A stretch of DNA of 64,000 nt, taken from the NCBI GenBank assembly GCA_025359905.1, contig JANYDF010000038.1, positions 1-64,000 on the forward strand, given 5' to 3'. Shown here one piece after another: positions 25,500-34,247 of the stretch. The number at the start of each line of letters is the position of its first letter. The stretch's first letter is position 1. The notes beneath the pieces are model-generated. The model ran no database searches. It was not told where the DNA came from and saw only the letters and a list, made by a program, of their open reading frames with translations. A program made the translations under genes and the position numbers. The DNA is from Rhodospirillales bacterium (GTDB lineage Bacteria; Pseudomonadota; Alphaproteobacteria; Acetobacterales; Acetobacteraceae).

Positions 25500-25658
25500 A
25501 TGTCTCAGTTTGGCGTGGTTTGTCCTGCGGGGGTGGCAACATTGCGGCTGCGTGCCGGCCGCGCTTGCACCTCGTCGCGCCGCGCGCCAAGCTGTTTGCC
25601 GCTGCCCAACCTCATCGGCGCCGCCGTCGTGTTTCACCTCTATTTGTCAGTGCGCTAG
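25500..25658 (+). CDS. Possible 52-residue leader peptide
   Basis: An ATG at 25500 follows AAAGG at a good distance and opens a frame of 52 codons ([20 protein letters not shown] and so on) that stops 11 bases before the GTG of the kinase gene. The peptide has three Cys and several Arg and no recognised domain. Placement between a promoter and a regulatory gene makes a leader or small protein possible. Codon use is not distinctive, so it may be chance. Confidence 0.25.
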   Translation: MSQFGVVCPAGVATLRLRAGRACTSSRRAPSCLPLPNLIGAAVVFHLYLSVR

Positions 25659-25669
25659 GACCGCCGCCC

Positions 25670-28255
25670 GTGCCACGCCGCATGCCGCCGGTGCTTTGGG
25701 CCATTCGTCCAGTGGCGTTGTTGGCGGTGCTGGCGTTCGGGGTGGCGGCGTGGTGGGGCACCGGCGTGTGGCGCGACCATGAAATTGCCGCCCTTGTCGA
25801 TTCCACGACGCAGCACGCGCAGGACCGGCTATCCGGATTTGCCAGCGATTTCGGCCGCTCGCTCGCGTTCATCCGCTCGGTTCCGCGATTGGTGGCGCAC
25901 CGCCAACTGTCCGCAATGACATTGCAAGGTCAGCTCCGGCCCGGCGCGCTGGACGCCGACCTGGATTTTACCGCGCAGACCATGAACGTGGACTTGGCCT
26001 TCGTGCTCGACGACACCGGGCTGTGCATCGCGTCCAGTAACTTCGCCAGAAAGGATACGCTGGTCGGCGAGCGCTTCGCCGATCGTGACTACTTCACCAC
26101 AGCCCGTTCCGGGCACGAAGCCGTGCAATACGCCGTTGGCCGGCGGACCAACATTCCGGGTATCTTCTACTCCGACCCAATCATCCGCGATGGGCATTTC
26201 CTCGGCGTCGCTGTGGTCAAGATGGACGTGCCGAAGATCGCCCGCACGGTCGCCGCCGACGGCGCATTCGTCGCCGACCGTTTCGGTGTAATTATAATGG
26301 CCCAGCAGCCGGACTGGCTGCTGCACGCGACCCCGGATGCCACGGTAGGCACATTGCCCGCGCAAGCGCGGATGCTGGCCTACAAGCAGGCCGATATTGA
26401 GCCGTTGCCGCTGTGGCCGGCACCGGGTGCGCTGTATCCATACCGGATTGGACCGCAACAATCGCCCGCCGTGGTCGTGCGCCTGCCGCTGCAAGCCGGC
26501 GGGCTGACGGCTTTCGTGGCCAATGAAATCAATGGGCTGGAGGCCTTGGAGCGCAGCCGCTGGCGGTTCTTTGCGGTGGTCTATGCCGCGTTGTCAGCGT
26601 TGTTATGGGGCAGTGGCACCACGATTATGCTGTTTCGCCATTCGCGTGCCTACCGGCGCAGCCTGCTTGCGGCCAAGGAGGAAGCTGAGGCCGGCAATCG
26701 CGCCAAGTCGGAATTCCTGGCAACCATGAGCCATGAGATCCGCACCCCTATGAATGGGGTGATTGGCATGACCGATCTGCTGCTCGACACCGAATTGACC
26801 GACGAACAACGGCAGAGTGCGAATATTGTCCGCACGTCGGCGGAGGCATTGCTGTCGATCATCAACGACATTCTCGACTTGTCGAAGATGGAAGCGGGTA
26901 AGCTGGATTTCGAGGAGCACGACTTCGATCTCGGGGCGATGGTCGAGGGCGCACTCGATATTCTGGCGCCGCGTCTGGCAGGCAAAGAGGTCGATCTGGC
27001 GTGTTTCGTGGCGCCGGAGTTGGCCGGTCAGTTCCGTGGCGATGATGGCCGGCTGCGGCAGGTGCTGCTCAATCTGGCCGGAAATGCGATTAAGTTCACC
27101 GATCATGGCAGCGTGGTGGTGCTGGCAACACCAACCGAGTGGCGCGACGTGCGAACGGTCGTTCGCTTCGAAGTGGCCGACACTGGCGTCGGCATTCCGG
27201 CGGCAGCCCAGGCCAGCCTGTTCGGCATGTTTACCCAGGCCGATTCGTCGATGACCCGGCGCTATGGCGGCACCGGGCTCGGTCTCGCGATCTCGCGGCG
27301 CATCGTTCAAGCGATGGGCGGCGATATCGGTTTCGAAAGCACCGAAGGCCAGGGCAGCACATTCTGGTTCACCGTGCCATTGACCCGCGCCGCAGTGGCG
27401 ATGCCCGGCAATGGCCACGGGCTGCTTGAAGGTGTGCGGGTGCTGATGGTGGACGACAACCCGGTTAACCTGGAGATTTTGAGCCGCCAGATCGAAGCCG
27501 CTGGCGGCACCGCTGGCCTGGCCACCAATGCTGCCGATGGCTTCGCGCGCGCCCAGGCGGCGGACCCGCCGTTTCAGGTAGCGGTGTTGGACCACCAAAT
27601 GCCCGGCGGCACGGGACTGGATCTGGCGCGCGCCTTCCACGCCGACCCGCAGCTTGCCACGCTGCCGGTGTTGCTGGCGACCTCGATTCCGAGTGCGCGG
27701 TTGCGCATGCAAGCGGCCGCCGAGGGCATCGACGCGGTACTGGCCAAGCCGGTTCGTCCCAGCGTGTTGCTGGCTCGGCTGCGCGACCTGTCATTGCATG
27801 CGCGCGGCGCCGCGCCGCCGGCAGTGGAAGCGCCCGCCGCTTCACCGCCGCCCGCGCCGCCGGCCGAACCAGCCGCCGGCCTGCGCATTTTGGTGGCCGA
27901 CGACGTCGTCACCAACCGCCAAGTCGCGGCCGCCATCCTCGGCCGCCTCGGTCATTCGGTCGATCTGGCCAGCGACGGCGAGGAAGCGGTCGAAATGGCC
28001 GCCCGCGCCGAATACGACATCGTGTTCATGGATGTGCAGATGCCGCGCATGGATGGCGTCGCGGCCACCGCCGCCATGCGCGCCTTGGGCGGCCGCGCCA
28101 GCCGCGTGCCGGTTGTGGCAATGACCGCCAACGCCATGGAAGGCGATCGCGAGGCGCTGCTGGCGGCTGGGATCGATGACTATCTGTCCAAACCATTCAA
28201 CCGGGCGCAGTTGAGCGATCTTCTGAGCCGGTGGCGGGAGAAGCTGAAGCAATAA
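25670..28255 (+). CDS. Membrane hybrid sensor histidine kinase with two receiver domains
   Basis: 861 residues from the GTG at 25670, chosen for an AGGA nine bases upstream; the ATG at 25682 is the alternative. A membrane segment ([19 protein letters not shown]) is followed by a periplasmic sensor of about 270 residues that looks like a double Cache domain ([19 protein letters not shown], then [16 protein letters not shown]). A second membrane segment lies near residue 310. The HisKA box carries His355 ([14 protein letters not shown]), and the ATPase has [16 protein letters not shown]. Two receivers follow: the first with Asp641 in LDHQMPGG, the second with Asp788 in [11 protein letters not shown]. 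It stands alone with no output regulator nearby. Confidence 0.9.
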   Translation: MPRRMPPVLWAIRPVALLAVLAFGVAAWWGTGVWRDHEIAALVDSTTQHAQDRLSGFASDFGRSLAFIRSVPRLVAHRQLSAMTLQGQLRPGALDADLDFTAQTMNVDLAFVLDDTGLCIASSNFARKDTLVGERFADRDYFTTARSGHEAVQYAVGRRTNIPGIFYSDPIIRDGHFLGVAVVKMDVPKIARTVAADGAFVADRFGVIIMAQQPDWLLHATPDATVGTLPAQARMLAYKQADIEPLPLWPAPGALYPYRIGPQQSPAVVVRLPLQAGGLTAFVANEINGLEALERSRWRFFAVVYAALSALLWGSGTTIMLFRHSRAYRRSLLAAKEEAEAGNRAKSEFLATMSHEIRTPMNGVIGMTDLLLDTELTDEQRQSANIVRTSAEALLSIINDILDLSKMEAGKLDFEEHDFDLGAMVEGALDILAPRLAGKEVDLACFVAPELAGQFRGDDGRLRQVLLNLAGNAIKFTDHGSVVVLATPTEWRDVRTVVRFEVADTGVGIPAAAQASLFGMFTQADSSMTRRYGGTGLGLAISRRIVQAMGGDIGFESTEGQGSTFWFTVPLTRAAVAMPGNGHGLLEGVRVLMVDDNPVNLEILSRQIEAAGGTAGLATNAADGFARAQAADPPFQVAVLDHQMPGGTGLDLARAFHADPQLATLPVLLATSIPSARLRMQAAAEGIDAVLAKPVRPSVLLARLRDLSLHARGAAPPAVEAPAASPPPAPPAEPAAGLRILVADDVVTNRQVAAAILGRLGHSVDLASDGEEAVEMAARAEYDIVFMDVQMPRMDGVAATAAMRALGGRASRVPVVAMTANAMEGDREALLAAGIDDYLSKPFNRAQLSDLLSRWREKLKQ

Positions 28256-28259
28256 CGGC

Positions 28260-28281
28260 GCATGAGGCTCCAGCCTCGTGC
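28260..28281. terminator. Hairpin between convergent genes
   Basis: GCATGAGGC pairs with GCCTCGTGC around a TCCA loop (one G-T pair). It lies between the stop of the kinase gene at 28255 and the stop of the minus-strand gene at 28312. No T-run follows, so the strength is uncertain. Confidence 0.4.
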
Positions 28282-28311
28282 AGCGCCGCATGGCCGCACC
28301 TTGCCGCTGCG

Positions 28312-28992
28312 CTAGATGCGCAGTCCCAGCATGGTCGAGCGGTGCAAGCGGTTGTGCAGCCGCGCCATGGTGCGCGGCAGAAAGCGGGATAGGCGGTAAG
28401 TTTCCCGCTCCAACTCGGCAAGTAACGCCGGGTTGTCGCGGTCGTTCATCACCGTGCCGATCAGCCGCGCCCCTGCGGCTGTCAGGCGGGTGCGCGCTTC
28501 GCGGATCGAGGACACCGGCGTGCGGCCGGCCAGCGTGACCAAAACGGTCGCCTGCGCGGCAGCGGCGACGGCGGCGGGCGGAATCGGCTCATGCACCTTG
28601 GACAGCAGCGGCGCGCAATCGAACACCACCAGCCCGTAATTTGCGGCCCAGCGCGTGGCTTGCGCCGCCAGCGCCGCTGGCTCGCGCCACGCATTGGCAT
28701 CCTCAGCCGACGGGTCGCCCAGCACGCTGATGCCGAGCGCCGGCATCTCGACGATCTCGCCGGGTTCCGGCCGCAACCCCAGCAGCGGCGCCACACCTGG
28801 GCGGATCTGATTGAGATCGACCAGCAACGATTGGTTTCCCGCCAGACCGGACCGGCGCGCCAAGGTGCTGGCAATCAGTGTCGCGCCTTCGCCGGGCAGA
28901 CTGGAAATCACCGCCACGCTGCGTGCGCCAGACCCATCGATGGCGCGCCATAGCGATTCGATTTCCGGGTCGTACGGCGACAGCGAGATCAT
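28312..28992 (-). CDS. P-loop protein related to bacterial tyrosine kinases of polysaccharide export (CpsD/Wzc C-domain type)
   Basis: 226 residues. The Walker A region is AVISSLPGEGATLIASTLAR, a variant with Ala-Thr where Lys-Ser or Lys-Thr is usual, so the P-loop lysine is missing. The second site is SLLVDLNQIRPGV and Walker B is YGLVVFDCAPLLSKV. The C-terminus (SRFLPRTMARLHNRLHRSTM) has no tyrosine cluster. The gene overlaps the exporter gene by four bases (28989-28992). It probably acts as the cytoplasmic partner of the Wzz-type protein at 9431-10909, but with this P-loop and no Tyr tail, kinase activity is doubtful. Confidence 0.8.
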   Translation of the reverse strand: MISLSPYDPEIESLWRAIDGSGARSVAVISSLPGEGATLIASTLARRSGLAGNQSLLVDLNQIRPGVAPLLGLRPEPGEIVEMPALGISVLGDPSAEDANAWREPAALAAQATRWAANYGLVVFDCAPLLSKVHEPIPPAAVAAAAQATVLVTLAGRTPVSSIREARTRLTAAGARLIGTVMNDRDNPALLAELERETYRLSRFLPRTMARLHNRLHRSTMLGLRI

Positions 28993-31112
28993 ATGTGCAG
29001 AGCCTTCAGCAGCGCAAAGATGGTCACGAAGGACACGAAGTCCTGTATGCCCTTCATAAATATCTGCCAGTCGCTCTGATCGGTGGTCGGCACGTACACC
29101 GTGTCACCGATGCGGACCACCGGCAGTTTGGCGAAGTCGCCGGTCTTGGCAAAGTCCACCAGATTGAACACCCGCGCCTGATTGCTACAGCAGGACAGGT
29201 TCACCACGACGATCTTTTCTTGCAGCGCCTCACGCGTCGGCCCGCCCGCTTCGGCGAGCAAGTCGAGAATGGTCATACCGTCGTGGAACCGGTAGCGCCC
29301 AGGCTTGCCGATGGCGCCGAGCACGCGGACGGTCTCGCCCGGCGCTTCTTCCAGCCAGTTGCGGTTGCGGTCCGGGACAAAGATCACGTCGCCCGGCCGC
29401 ACGCGCGGCAGCAGCGTCTCGTCGCCGCTTTCGAAATACGCCGCCAGATTGACCTTGCTGACCCGGTCGCGCGGCTCGCCGCGATGCGCCACGCGAATAT
29501 TCAGAATGTCGGCGTTGGTGCCGGGACCGTTAGCGGCGGTGATGATGTCGAGGAACGACAGCCCCTCGGCGAAGGCGTAGCGCCCCGGCGCACCGACCGC
29601 GCCCATCACGTAGATCGACGTCTCGGCAGGCTGGCGCAGCCACTGCGAGCGGGTGTCGCTCGGGCTCTGCGGCAAGTCTGGCACGGTGATGGTGTATCCG
29701 GCGTGCACCTGCGGCACCGAGCCAGCAGCGCCGCCGTTGTCGAGGAAATGCTGCAAGTCGAAACGCACCGGGCGGCCGCTCTTGTCGCCGGTCAGCACCT
29801 GCACATTCGCCAAATCGCCGCGATCGGTCGGCCCGCCTGCCTGGGCCAGCAGGTCGAGCAGCGACATCTCGTCGGACCATTCGTAGCGGCCCGGCGACTT
29901 CACCGCGCCCAGCACCCGCACCGCGCGGCCGGGCGGGGTGCGCAGCCACGACGCCTGCTCGTTGCCCTGGGTTTTCTCGGTCACGAACACCGCATCGCCC
30001 GGCGCCACGTTGGGCAGTGGAACCCTGCCGCCACCCTCGCTGTACGCCGCAAGGTCGAACGGTTCCACCGTGCCGCCGACGCGCAGCACGCGGATGTTGC
30101 GCGTGTCGGCGAACCGGGTCGGTCCGCCCGCATTGGCGATGATGTCGAGAAAGCCGGTACCGGGACGGATTTCGTAGGCGCCCGGCTTGGCCACTTCGCC
30201 CATCACGTAAACCACATGCGGCCCCGCAGCGACCGCCTCGGCTTCCTTGGGCACGAAGATGGTGGTGCCCGGCGCCAGCGGCTCGTTCAGCTCCTGATTG
30301 CCGGTATCCAGATAGGCTTTCAGGTTGAACAGGCGCGGCGTGTTGCCCGCGATGAGGCGAATTTGCTCGACGCCGGCGTAGCGCGTCACGCCGCCCGCGC
30401 GCAGCAGCGCGTCCACGGCGGTGAAGCCGGGCCGCCACGCGAAGGTGCCGGCCTGGTTGACTTCGCCGAACACGCGCACCGATTTGTGTTCCTCGGCGCC
30501 ATCGCCCGTCGAGGCCAGCGTGTGGGCGTCGAAATCGATTTGCACATTGCCGGTCAGCGGCGAGGCTGGGATGAAGATTTCATCCAGCGGGCGCAGCGCA
30601 GGCAGCAGGCGGCTGTCGCCGCTGTCGAGGTATTTCTTAAAGTCGAACGTCAGGATTTGGCCGCCGCGCCGCACCTGCATGTGGTCGAGCTGCGCGCCTT
30701 GCGACAAGCCGCCCGCCGCGACAATCGCAGTTTGCACGTTGGCGGTGGCGGGCAGATCGATCGGGCCGGGTTGCTTCACGTAGCCCAGCACGGTCAGCAG
30801 CAGCCGGTGCTCCTTCAAAATCAGATTGAAGCGCGATAAATCACGAAAACTCACCGACAGCGCAGCCCGCACCCGCTCCTTCGCTTCGGCCAGCGTCAGA
30901 CCGGAGATCACCACGCCGCCCGCCTCGGGCAGCTCGATCTTGCCGTCGCGGTCGAGCTTGAACGGGTTGACGAACCCCTCCTCGCCCGGCAGCACGATTT
31001 GCAAAACGTCACCGGCATTCAGCCGCAGCGGCTCGTTTTGGGCCATGGCCGGAACACAGGCGAGCACCAGCAACACGAGCGCGAGGACGGCGCAAAGCAG
31101 GCGATGGGTCAT
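28989..31112 (-). CDS. Polysaccharide export protein with six SLBB domains (Wza family, enlarged)
   Basis: 707 residues. The ATG at 31112 overlaps the stop of the lipoprotein gene as ATGA and is preferred to a GTG nine bases upstream. A signal peptide (LLCAVLALVLLVLACVPAMA) leads to the Wza-type domain (LNAGDVLQIVLPGEEGFVNP, then GLTLAEAKERV). Six SLBB repeats can be counted by their V-x-V-x-G-x-V-x-x-P-G opening: LTVLGYVKQPGPI, VRVFGEVNQAGTF, VYVMGEVAKPGAY, VRVLGAVKSPGRY, IYVMGAVGAPGRY and VRVLGAIGKPGRY. Wza has far fewer. The C-terminal helix (FMKGIQDFVSFVTIFALLKA) would form the outer-membrane alpha-barrel. Confidence 0.88.
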   Translation of the reverse strand: MTHRLLCAVLALVLLVLACVPAMAQNEPLRLNAGDVLQIVLPGEEGFVNPFKLDRDGKIELPEAGGVVISGLTLAEAKERVRAALSVSFRDLSRFNLILKEHRLLLTVLGYVKQPGPIDLPATANVQTAIVAAGGLSQGAQLDHMQVRRGGQILTFDFKKYLDSGDSRLLPALRPLDEIFIPASPLTGNVQIDFDAHTLASTGDGAEEHKSVRVFGEVNQAGTFAWRPGFTAVDALLRAGGVTRYAGVEQIRLIAGNTPRLFNLKAYLDTGNQELNEPLAPGTTIFVPKEAEAVAAGPHVVYVMGEVAKPGAYEIRPGTGFLDIIANAGGPTRFADTRNIRVLRVGGTVEPFDLAAYSEGGGRVPLPNVAPGDAVFVTEKTQGNEQASWLRTPPGRAVRVLGAVKSPGRYEWSDEMSLLDLLAQAGGPTDRGDLANVQVLTGDKSGRPVRFDLQHFLDNGGAAGSVPQVHAGYTITVPDLPQSPSDTRSQWLRQPAETSIYVMGAVGAPGRYAFAEGLSFLDIITAANGPGTNADILNIRVAHRGEPRDRVSKVNLAAYFESGDETLLPRVRPGDVIFVPDRNRNWLEEAPGETVRVLGAIGKPGRYRFHDGMTILDLLAEAGGPTREALQEKIVVVNLSCCSNQARVFNLVDFAKTGDFAKLPVVRIGDTVYVPTTDQSDWQIFMKGIQDFVSFVTIFALLKALHI

Positions 31113-31504
31113 GCGGTACACTGTCCCGAGTCAGGCGGTGCAGCATGCACCACCAAGCCGAGAACCGCGACCTCCTGATCGAACTGATGCAGGGTACGAT
31201 CGGCGTCTTCGGGCAACAATCCGGCCAGTTCGCGCTTGGCGCGGTTCAGTTCCTGCGCCAACTGCGCCAGGCGGCCGGTATGCTGTCCGGTTCCGTCGGT
31301 CGTGCGCGACAGCACGGCGAACCTTTGCTGGCTGCAATCCATGTGATGTTCGATTTGCACAAGGCGCGGCTTGGTCACCGTGGTCACCTGGGCCGGCATT
31401 TCGGGCGACTTGAATTCCGCCATGCCGCCCGAGCCTTCGACCGGCCAAGCGGTGTTGCACGCGGCGGTGCAGAGTGCGAACGCCAGGACGATCAGATTGC
31501 GCAT
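31109..31504 (-). CDS. Small lipoprotein preceding the polysaccharide exporter gene
   Basis: 131 residues from the ATG at 31504, which begins a clear lipoprotein signal (MRNLIVLAFALCTAAC, Cys16). The mature part is polar and helical from about residue 60 (RLAQLAQELNRAKRELAGLL) and could form a short coiled coil. I recognise no family. Its stop overlaps the exporter start by four bases, so the two are made together; an outer-membrane or periplasmic accessory to the exporter is the likely role. Confidence 0.65.
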   Translation of the reverse strand: MRNLIVLAFALCTAACNTAWPVEGSGGMAEFKSPEMPAQVTTVTKPRLVQIEHHMDCSQQRFAVLSRTTDGTGQHTGRLAQLAQELNRAKRELAGLLPEDADRTLHQFDQEVAVLGLVVHAAPPDSGQCTA

Positions 31505-31680
31505 GGTGACTACATCTCCGCTGCACGCGTTAGCATTAACCGGTGGCTCAGAGCCAGCACGCCCGATGCATCGCAAACGATGTGCCAAGCTGCATTTCGC
31601 GGTGGCCTCGCATTTTGCGGCGCGTTGACTCCATGCCACTTCCGCTCGCATGGCTGTGCCGCACATCCAGGAGAGCGTCG

Positions 31681-32679
31681 ATGCGCGAGATATGGCTGTT
31701 GCTGGATAGCCGGGGACTGGGCGGCATCGAGACGCATCTGGCCGAATTGGCCGCCGGATTGCGGGCGGCGGGCGCCGCGCCGCGCGTGCTGTTCCTGACC
31801 GATCATGGCGCACACCCGCTGCACGCCCGGCTGGCGCAGGATGGGATACCGTGGCAGGCGCTCAGCGGCGGATTGGGTGAACTGCGCCGCCGTTTGGCGC
31901 GCGAACGCCCCCGTGTGCTGCACACGCATGGCTATAAGGCCAATATTACGGGGCGCATCGCGGCATGGCGCGCCGGGGTTCCGGTGGTGGCGACCTATCA
32001 CGCCGGTGAGCGCCCGGCGGGCCGCCTGGCGCTGTACGATCTAGCTGATCGCTGGACCTCATTGCTGGGCCGCAGGATCGCCGTCAGCCGGCAAATCCTG
32101 GCCCGGCTGCCGTTCGGCGGCGTGCTTATTCCCAATTTCGTCGCCGTGCCGCCGCAGCCGCCCCAAGCTGGCCCCGCATGCGTGGCTTTCGTGGGGCGCA
32201 TGGTGACGGAGAAGGGCCCAGACACGTTCTGCGAACTGGCCGAACGGCTGCCGCACGCCACTTTCACCGCGTATGGCGACGGGCCGCTGCGGGCTGATCT
32301 GGAACGCAGGCATGGCGCGCGGGTTCGCTTTGCCGGTGCGGTGGCCGGAATGGATGCGGCGTGGCGCGACGTCGGACTATTGGCGATCACATCACGCGCC
32401 GAGGGCCTGCCGCTGGCCGCACTGGAAGCGATGGCGCACGGCGTCCCGGTGGCGGCGTTCGCCCTTGGCGGACTTCCCGAGCTGATCGATCCGGAAGGCA
32501 ACGGCTACATCGCCCCGGAAGGCGACTTGACAGCGCTGGCTGGCTGCGTTGCCCGCTGGCTGGCGCTCGAAGCTCCGGCACGCCAAGCGATGGCGGCAGC
32601 GGCATGGCAGACTGTGCGCATGCGTTATAGCCGCGAGGCGGGCGTCGCGGCGGTGCAGGCGGTTTATCCGCGCGGCTGA
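31681..32679 (+). CDS. GT4-family glycosyltransferase
   Basis: 332 residues from the ATG at 31681, seven bases after GGAGAG. N-terminal lobe: IWLLLDSRGLGGIETHLAEL and VLHTHGYKANITGRIAAWRA. C-terminal lobe: CVAFVGRMVTEKGPDTFCEL, FTAYGDGPLRADLERRHG and the E-x7-E donor site SRAEGLPLAALEAMAHGVPV. A cytoplasmic enzyme that would add one sugar to the lipid-linked repeat. It is divergent from the lipoprotein/exporter/P-loop unit and convergent with a GT2 gene, within the second polysaccharide locus. Confidence 0.9.
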   Translation: MREIWLLLDSRGLGGIETHLAELAAGLRAAGAAPRVLFLTDHGAHPLHARLAQDGIPWQALSGGLGELRRRLARERPRVLHTHGYKANITGRIAAWRAGVPVVATYHAGERPAGRLALYDLADRWTSLLGRRIAVSRQILARLPFGGVLIPNFVAVPPQPPQAGPACVAFVGRMVTEKGPDTFCELAERLPHATFTAYGDGPLRADLERRHGARVRFAGAVAGMDAAWRDVGLLAITSRAEGLPLAALEAMAHGVPVAAFALGGLPELIDPEGNGYIAPEGDLTALAGCVARWLALEAPARQAMAAAAWQTVRMRYSREAGVAAVQAVYPRG

Positions 32680-32692
32680 CCGCGCGGCGCTT

Positions 32693-33673
32693 TCAAGCCG
32701 CCCCGGCGGTGGCCACGGTGGATGCCGCAGGCAAACGCCGCCGACGGCGGCGCACGGCGCGGCCCAACGCCCCCACCAGTTCGCGCGTGGTGCGGCGCGA
32801 CGGGGCCCAGAACCAGGCGGCGATCCGGCACCCCAAGTCACCCAGCGGCTCGCCGGTCTTCTGGGCGATTTCGGCATCCGCTTCCATCAGCCGCGACATG
32901 AACACGCGCACGGCGGCACCGCTGACTTTGCGCACCGCGTCTTGGTGCCGCGCTCCGATCATCCGTGTCGCCAGCGCACGCGCGCGCATCTTACCTGTCT
33001 CGCTTCCGGCCCGGTGGAGCATGTAGTCGACAAATACATCCGGCACGCACATCACCGGCGCCCGCTGGGCCAAGCGCAGCCACATATCCCAATCTTCCGA
33101 GGACGGCAGGTCCTCAGAAAGGCCGCCGAGCGAGCGCATCAGCGCGGTCTGCACCACAACGGTCGAAGTGCCGACGACGTTCTCCGCGAACAGTTGCGCC
33201 ATCGCATCGCCGCCCAGGGCAAACGGCGCTGAATTCAGCTTGGCGCGGCGGCGGAAGCGACGCCAGTATTCGAAGCACGTGCCGCGATCCTCGCCGACTT
33301 CGGTCACATGCCGATAGTTGGTGAATGAAAAGCCGACTTCGGGCCATTGCGCGTGCAGGGCAAGCTGCACCGCGAGTTTGCCCGGGTACCAACGGTCATC
33401 CGCGTCCAGGAACGCCAGCAATGGGGCGCGCGCGATGGCGATAGCCTGGTTGCGCGCCTTCGACGGCCCAACGCCCAAGCCCCGCATTGCCACCAGACGT
33501 GCGTCTTGCGACGCCGCCTTTTCCAGCCATTCGGCCGTGCCATCGGTGGAAGCGTCGTCGAACACGATGATTTCGATATCTTGGCGCGGCCCGATCGACT
33601 CAATCGCACCAGGCAGCCACTTCAGGCAGTTATGGGTGGGGATAATCACGCTTACGACGGGAAATGCGCACAT
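32693..33673 (-). CDS. GT2-family glycosyltransferase
   Basis: 326 residues from the ATG at 33673, with AGGAGA six bases upstream. Conserved blocks are VSVIIPTHNCLKWLPGAIES, IIVFDDASTDGTAEWLEKAA, LAFLDADDRWYPGKLAVQLA (the metal-binding DxD) and SSEDWDMWLRLAQRAPVMCV (the ED catalytic base). A basic tail (GRAVRRRRRRLPA) could hold it at the membrane. It ends 13 bases from the convergent GT4 gene. Donor sugar unknown. Confidence 0.9.
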   Translation of the reverse strand: MCAFPVVSVIIPTHNCLKWLPGAIESIGPRQDIEIIVFDDASTDGTAEWLEKAASQDARLVAMRGLGVGPSKARNQAIAIARAPLLAFLDADDRWYPGKLAVQLALHAQWPEVGFSFTNYRHVTEVGEDRGTCFEYWRRFRRRAKLNSAPFALGGDAMAQLFAENVVGTSTVVVQTALMRSLGGLSEDLPSSEDWDMWLRLAQRAPVMCVPDVFVDYMLHRAGSETGKMRARALATRMIGARHQDAVRKVSGAAVRVFMSRLMEADAEIAQKTGEPLGDLGCRIAAWFWAPSRRTTRELVGALGRAVRRRRRRLPAASTVATAGAA

Positions 33674-34247
33674 TCATTATCTCCTAGGCCCAAGGCGGAC
33701 AGGTAAGTCCCCGATCGCGCCGATGACCCATGTGCATAAGCTGGGCCACGCGACGTTTGCACATTGCGACCGATGTTGCGGCGGCCGTCCGCCGCCAGTG
33801 GCACGCATCATGCTGCTGCTTGCCCCGGAACCGTCCGTCAGGGTCAACGCATGCGCCGTGCCTGCCTCGCCACGTCCCGCAAATCGACGCCGCCGATAAT
33901 TTGGCGGCGTGTCAGCCGGCGTGCGCGCCTGGGGCAGCCGTCAGCACACAAAGCTGGCCTCAATCAATGTACTAGGACGTGTGGGCGGGATACCCCTGCC
34001 CTGCTGCGCGCAGCACCGGGCCCGGCTCGACGCGATGCGGCCTGCCGTGCCCGCCGTCTGTCTGGGTTTACCGCCGCCGCCGGATCGGCCCTGCATGCCA
34101 CCACGCAAATTGCGAGTGCAGCGCGCGCAGCCTGCCCCAGCTATGCGCCCGTAGCGGACACACCGTTCACGCCATCAGCGGATCGCGCGACGTTGGCGGC
34201 GCAACACACTACAATGCCTGGCAGACATCACCGAGGAGTGCGCGCCG
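33674..34247. other. Long divergent intergenic region with a strong hairpin
   Basis: 574 bases between a GT2 gene and the Wzy-like gene, with no convincing gene on either strand. A perfect 8-bp stem, ACGCCGCC with GGCGGCGT around GATAATTT, lies at 33887-33910. TACAAT at 34210-34215 could be the -10 box of the Wzy gene, though no good -35 pairs with it. The length suggests elaborate regulation or a lost gene. Confidence 0.4.

Larger units (their letters stand above)
25114..25669. other. Long intergenic leader region before a hybrid histidine kinase gene
   Basis: 556 bases with unusually low GC in its first third. It contains two AT-rich palindromes (25236-25247 and 25258-25275), a good promoter-like pair (25440-25468) and one possible 52-codon frame (25500-25658). 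The rest shows no gene. Confidence 0.5.

Noticed and set aside
25257-25637. 126-codon minus-strand frame before the kinase gene
   Set aside because: No ribosome site, no recognisable domain, and it covers the promoter-like region of the opposite strand.
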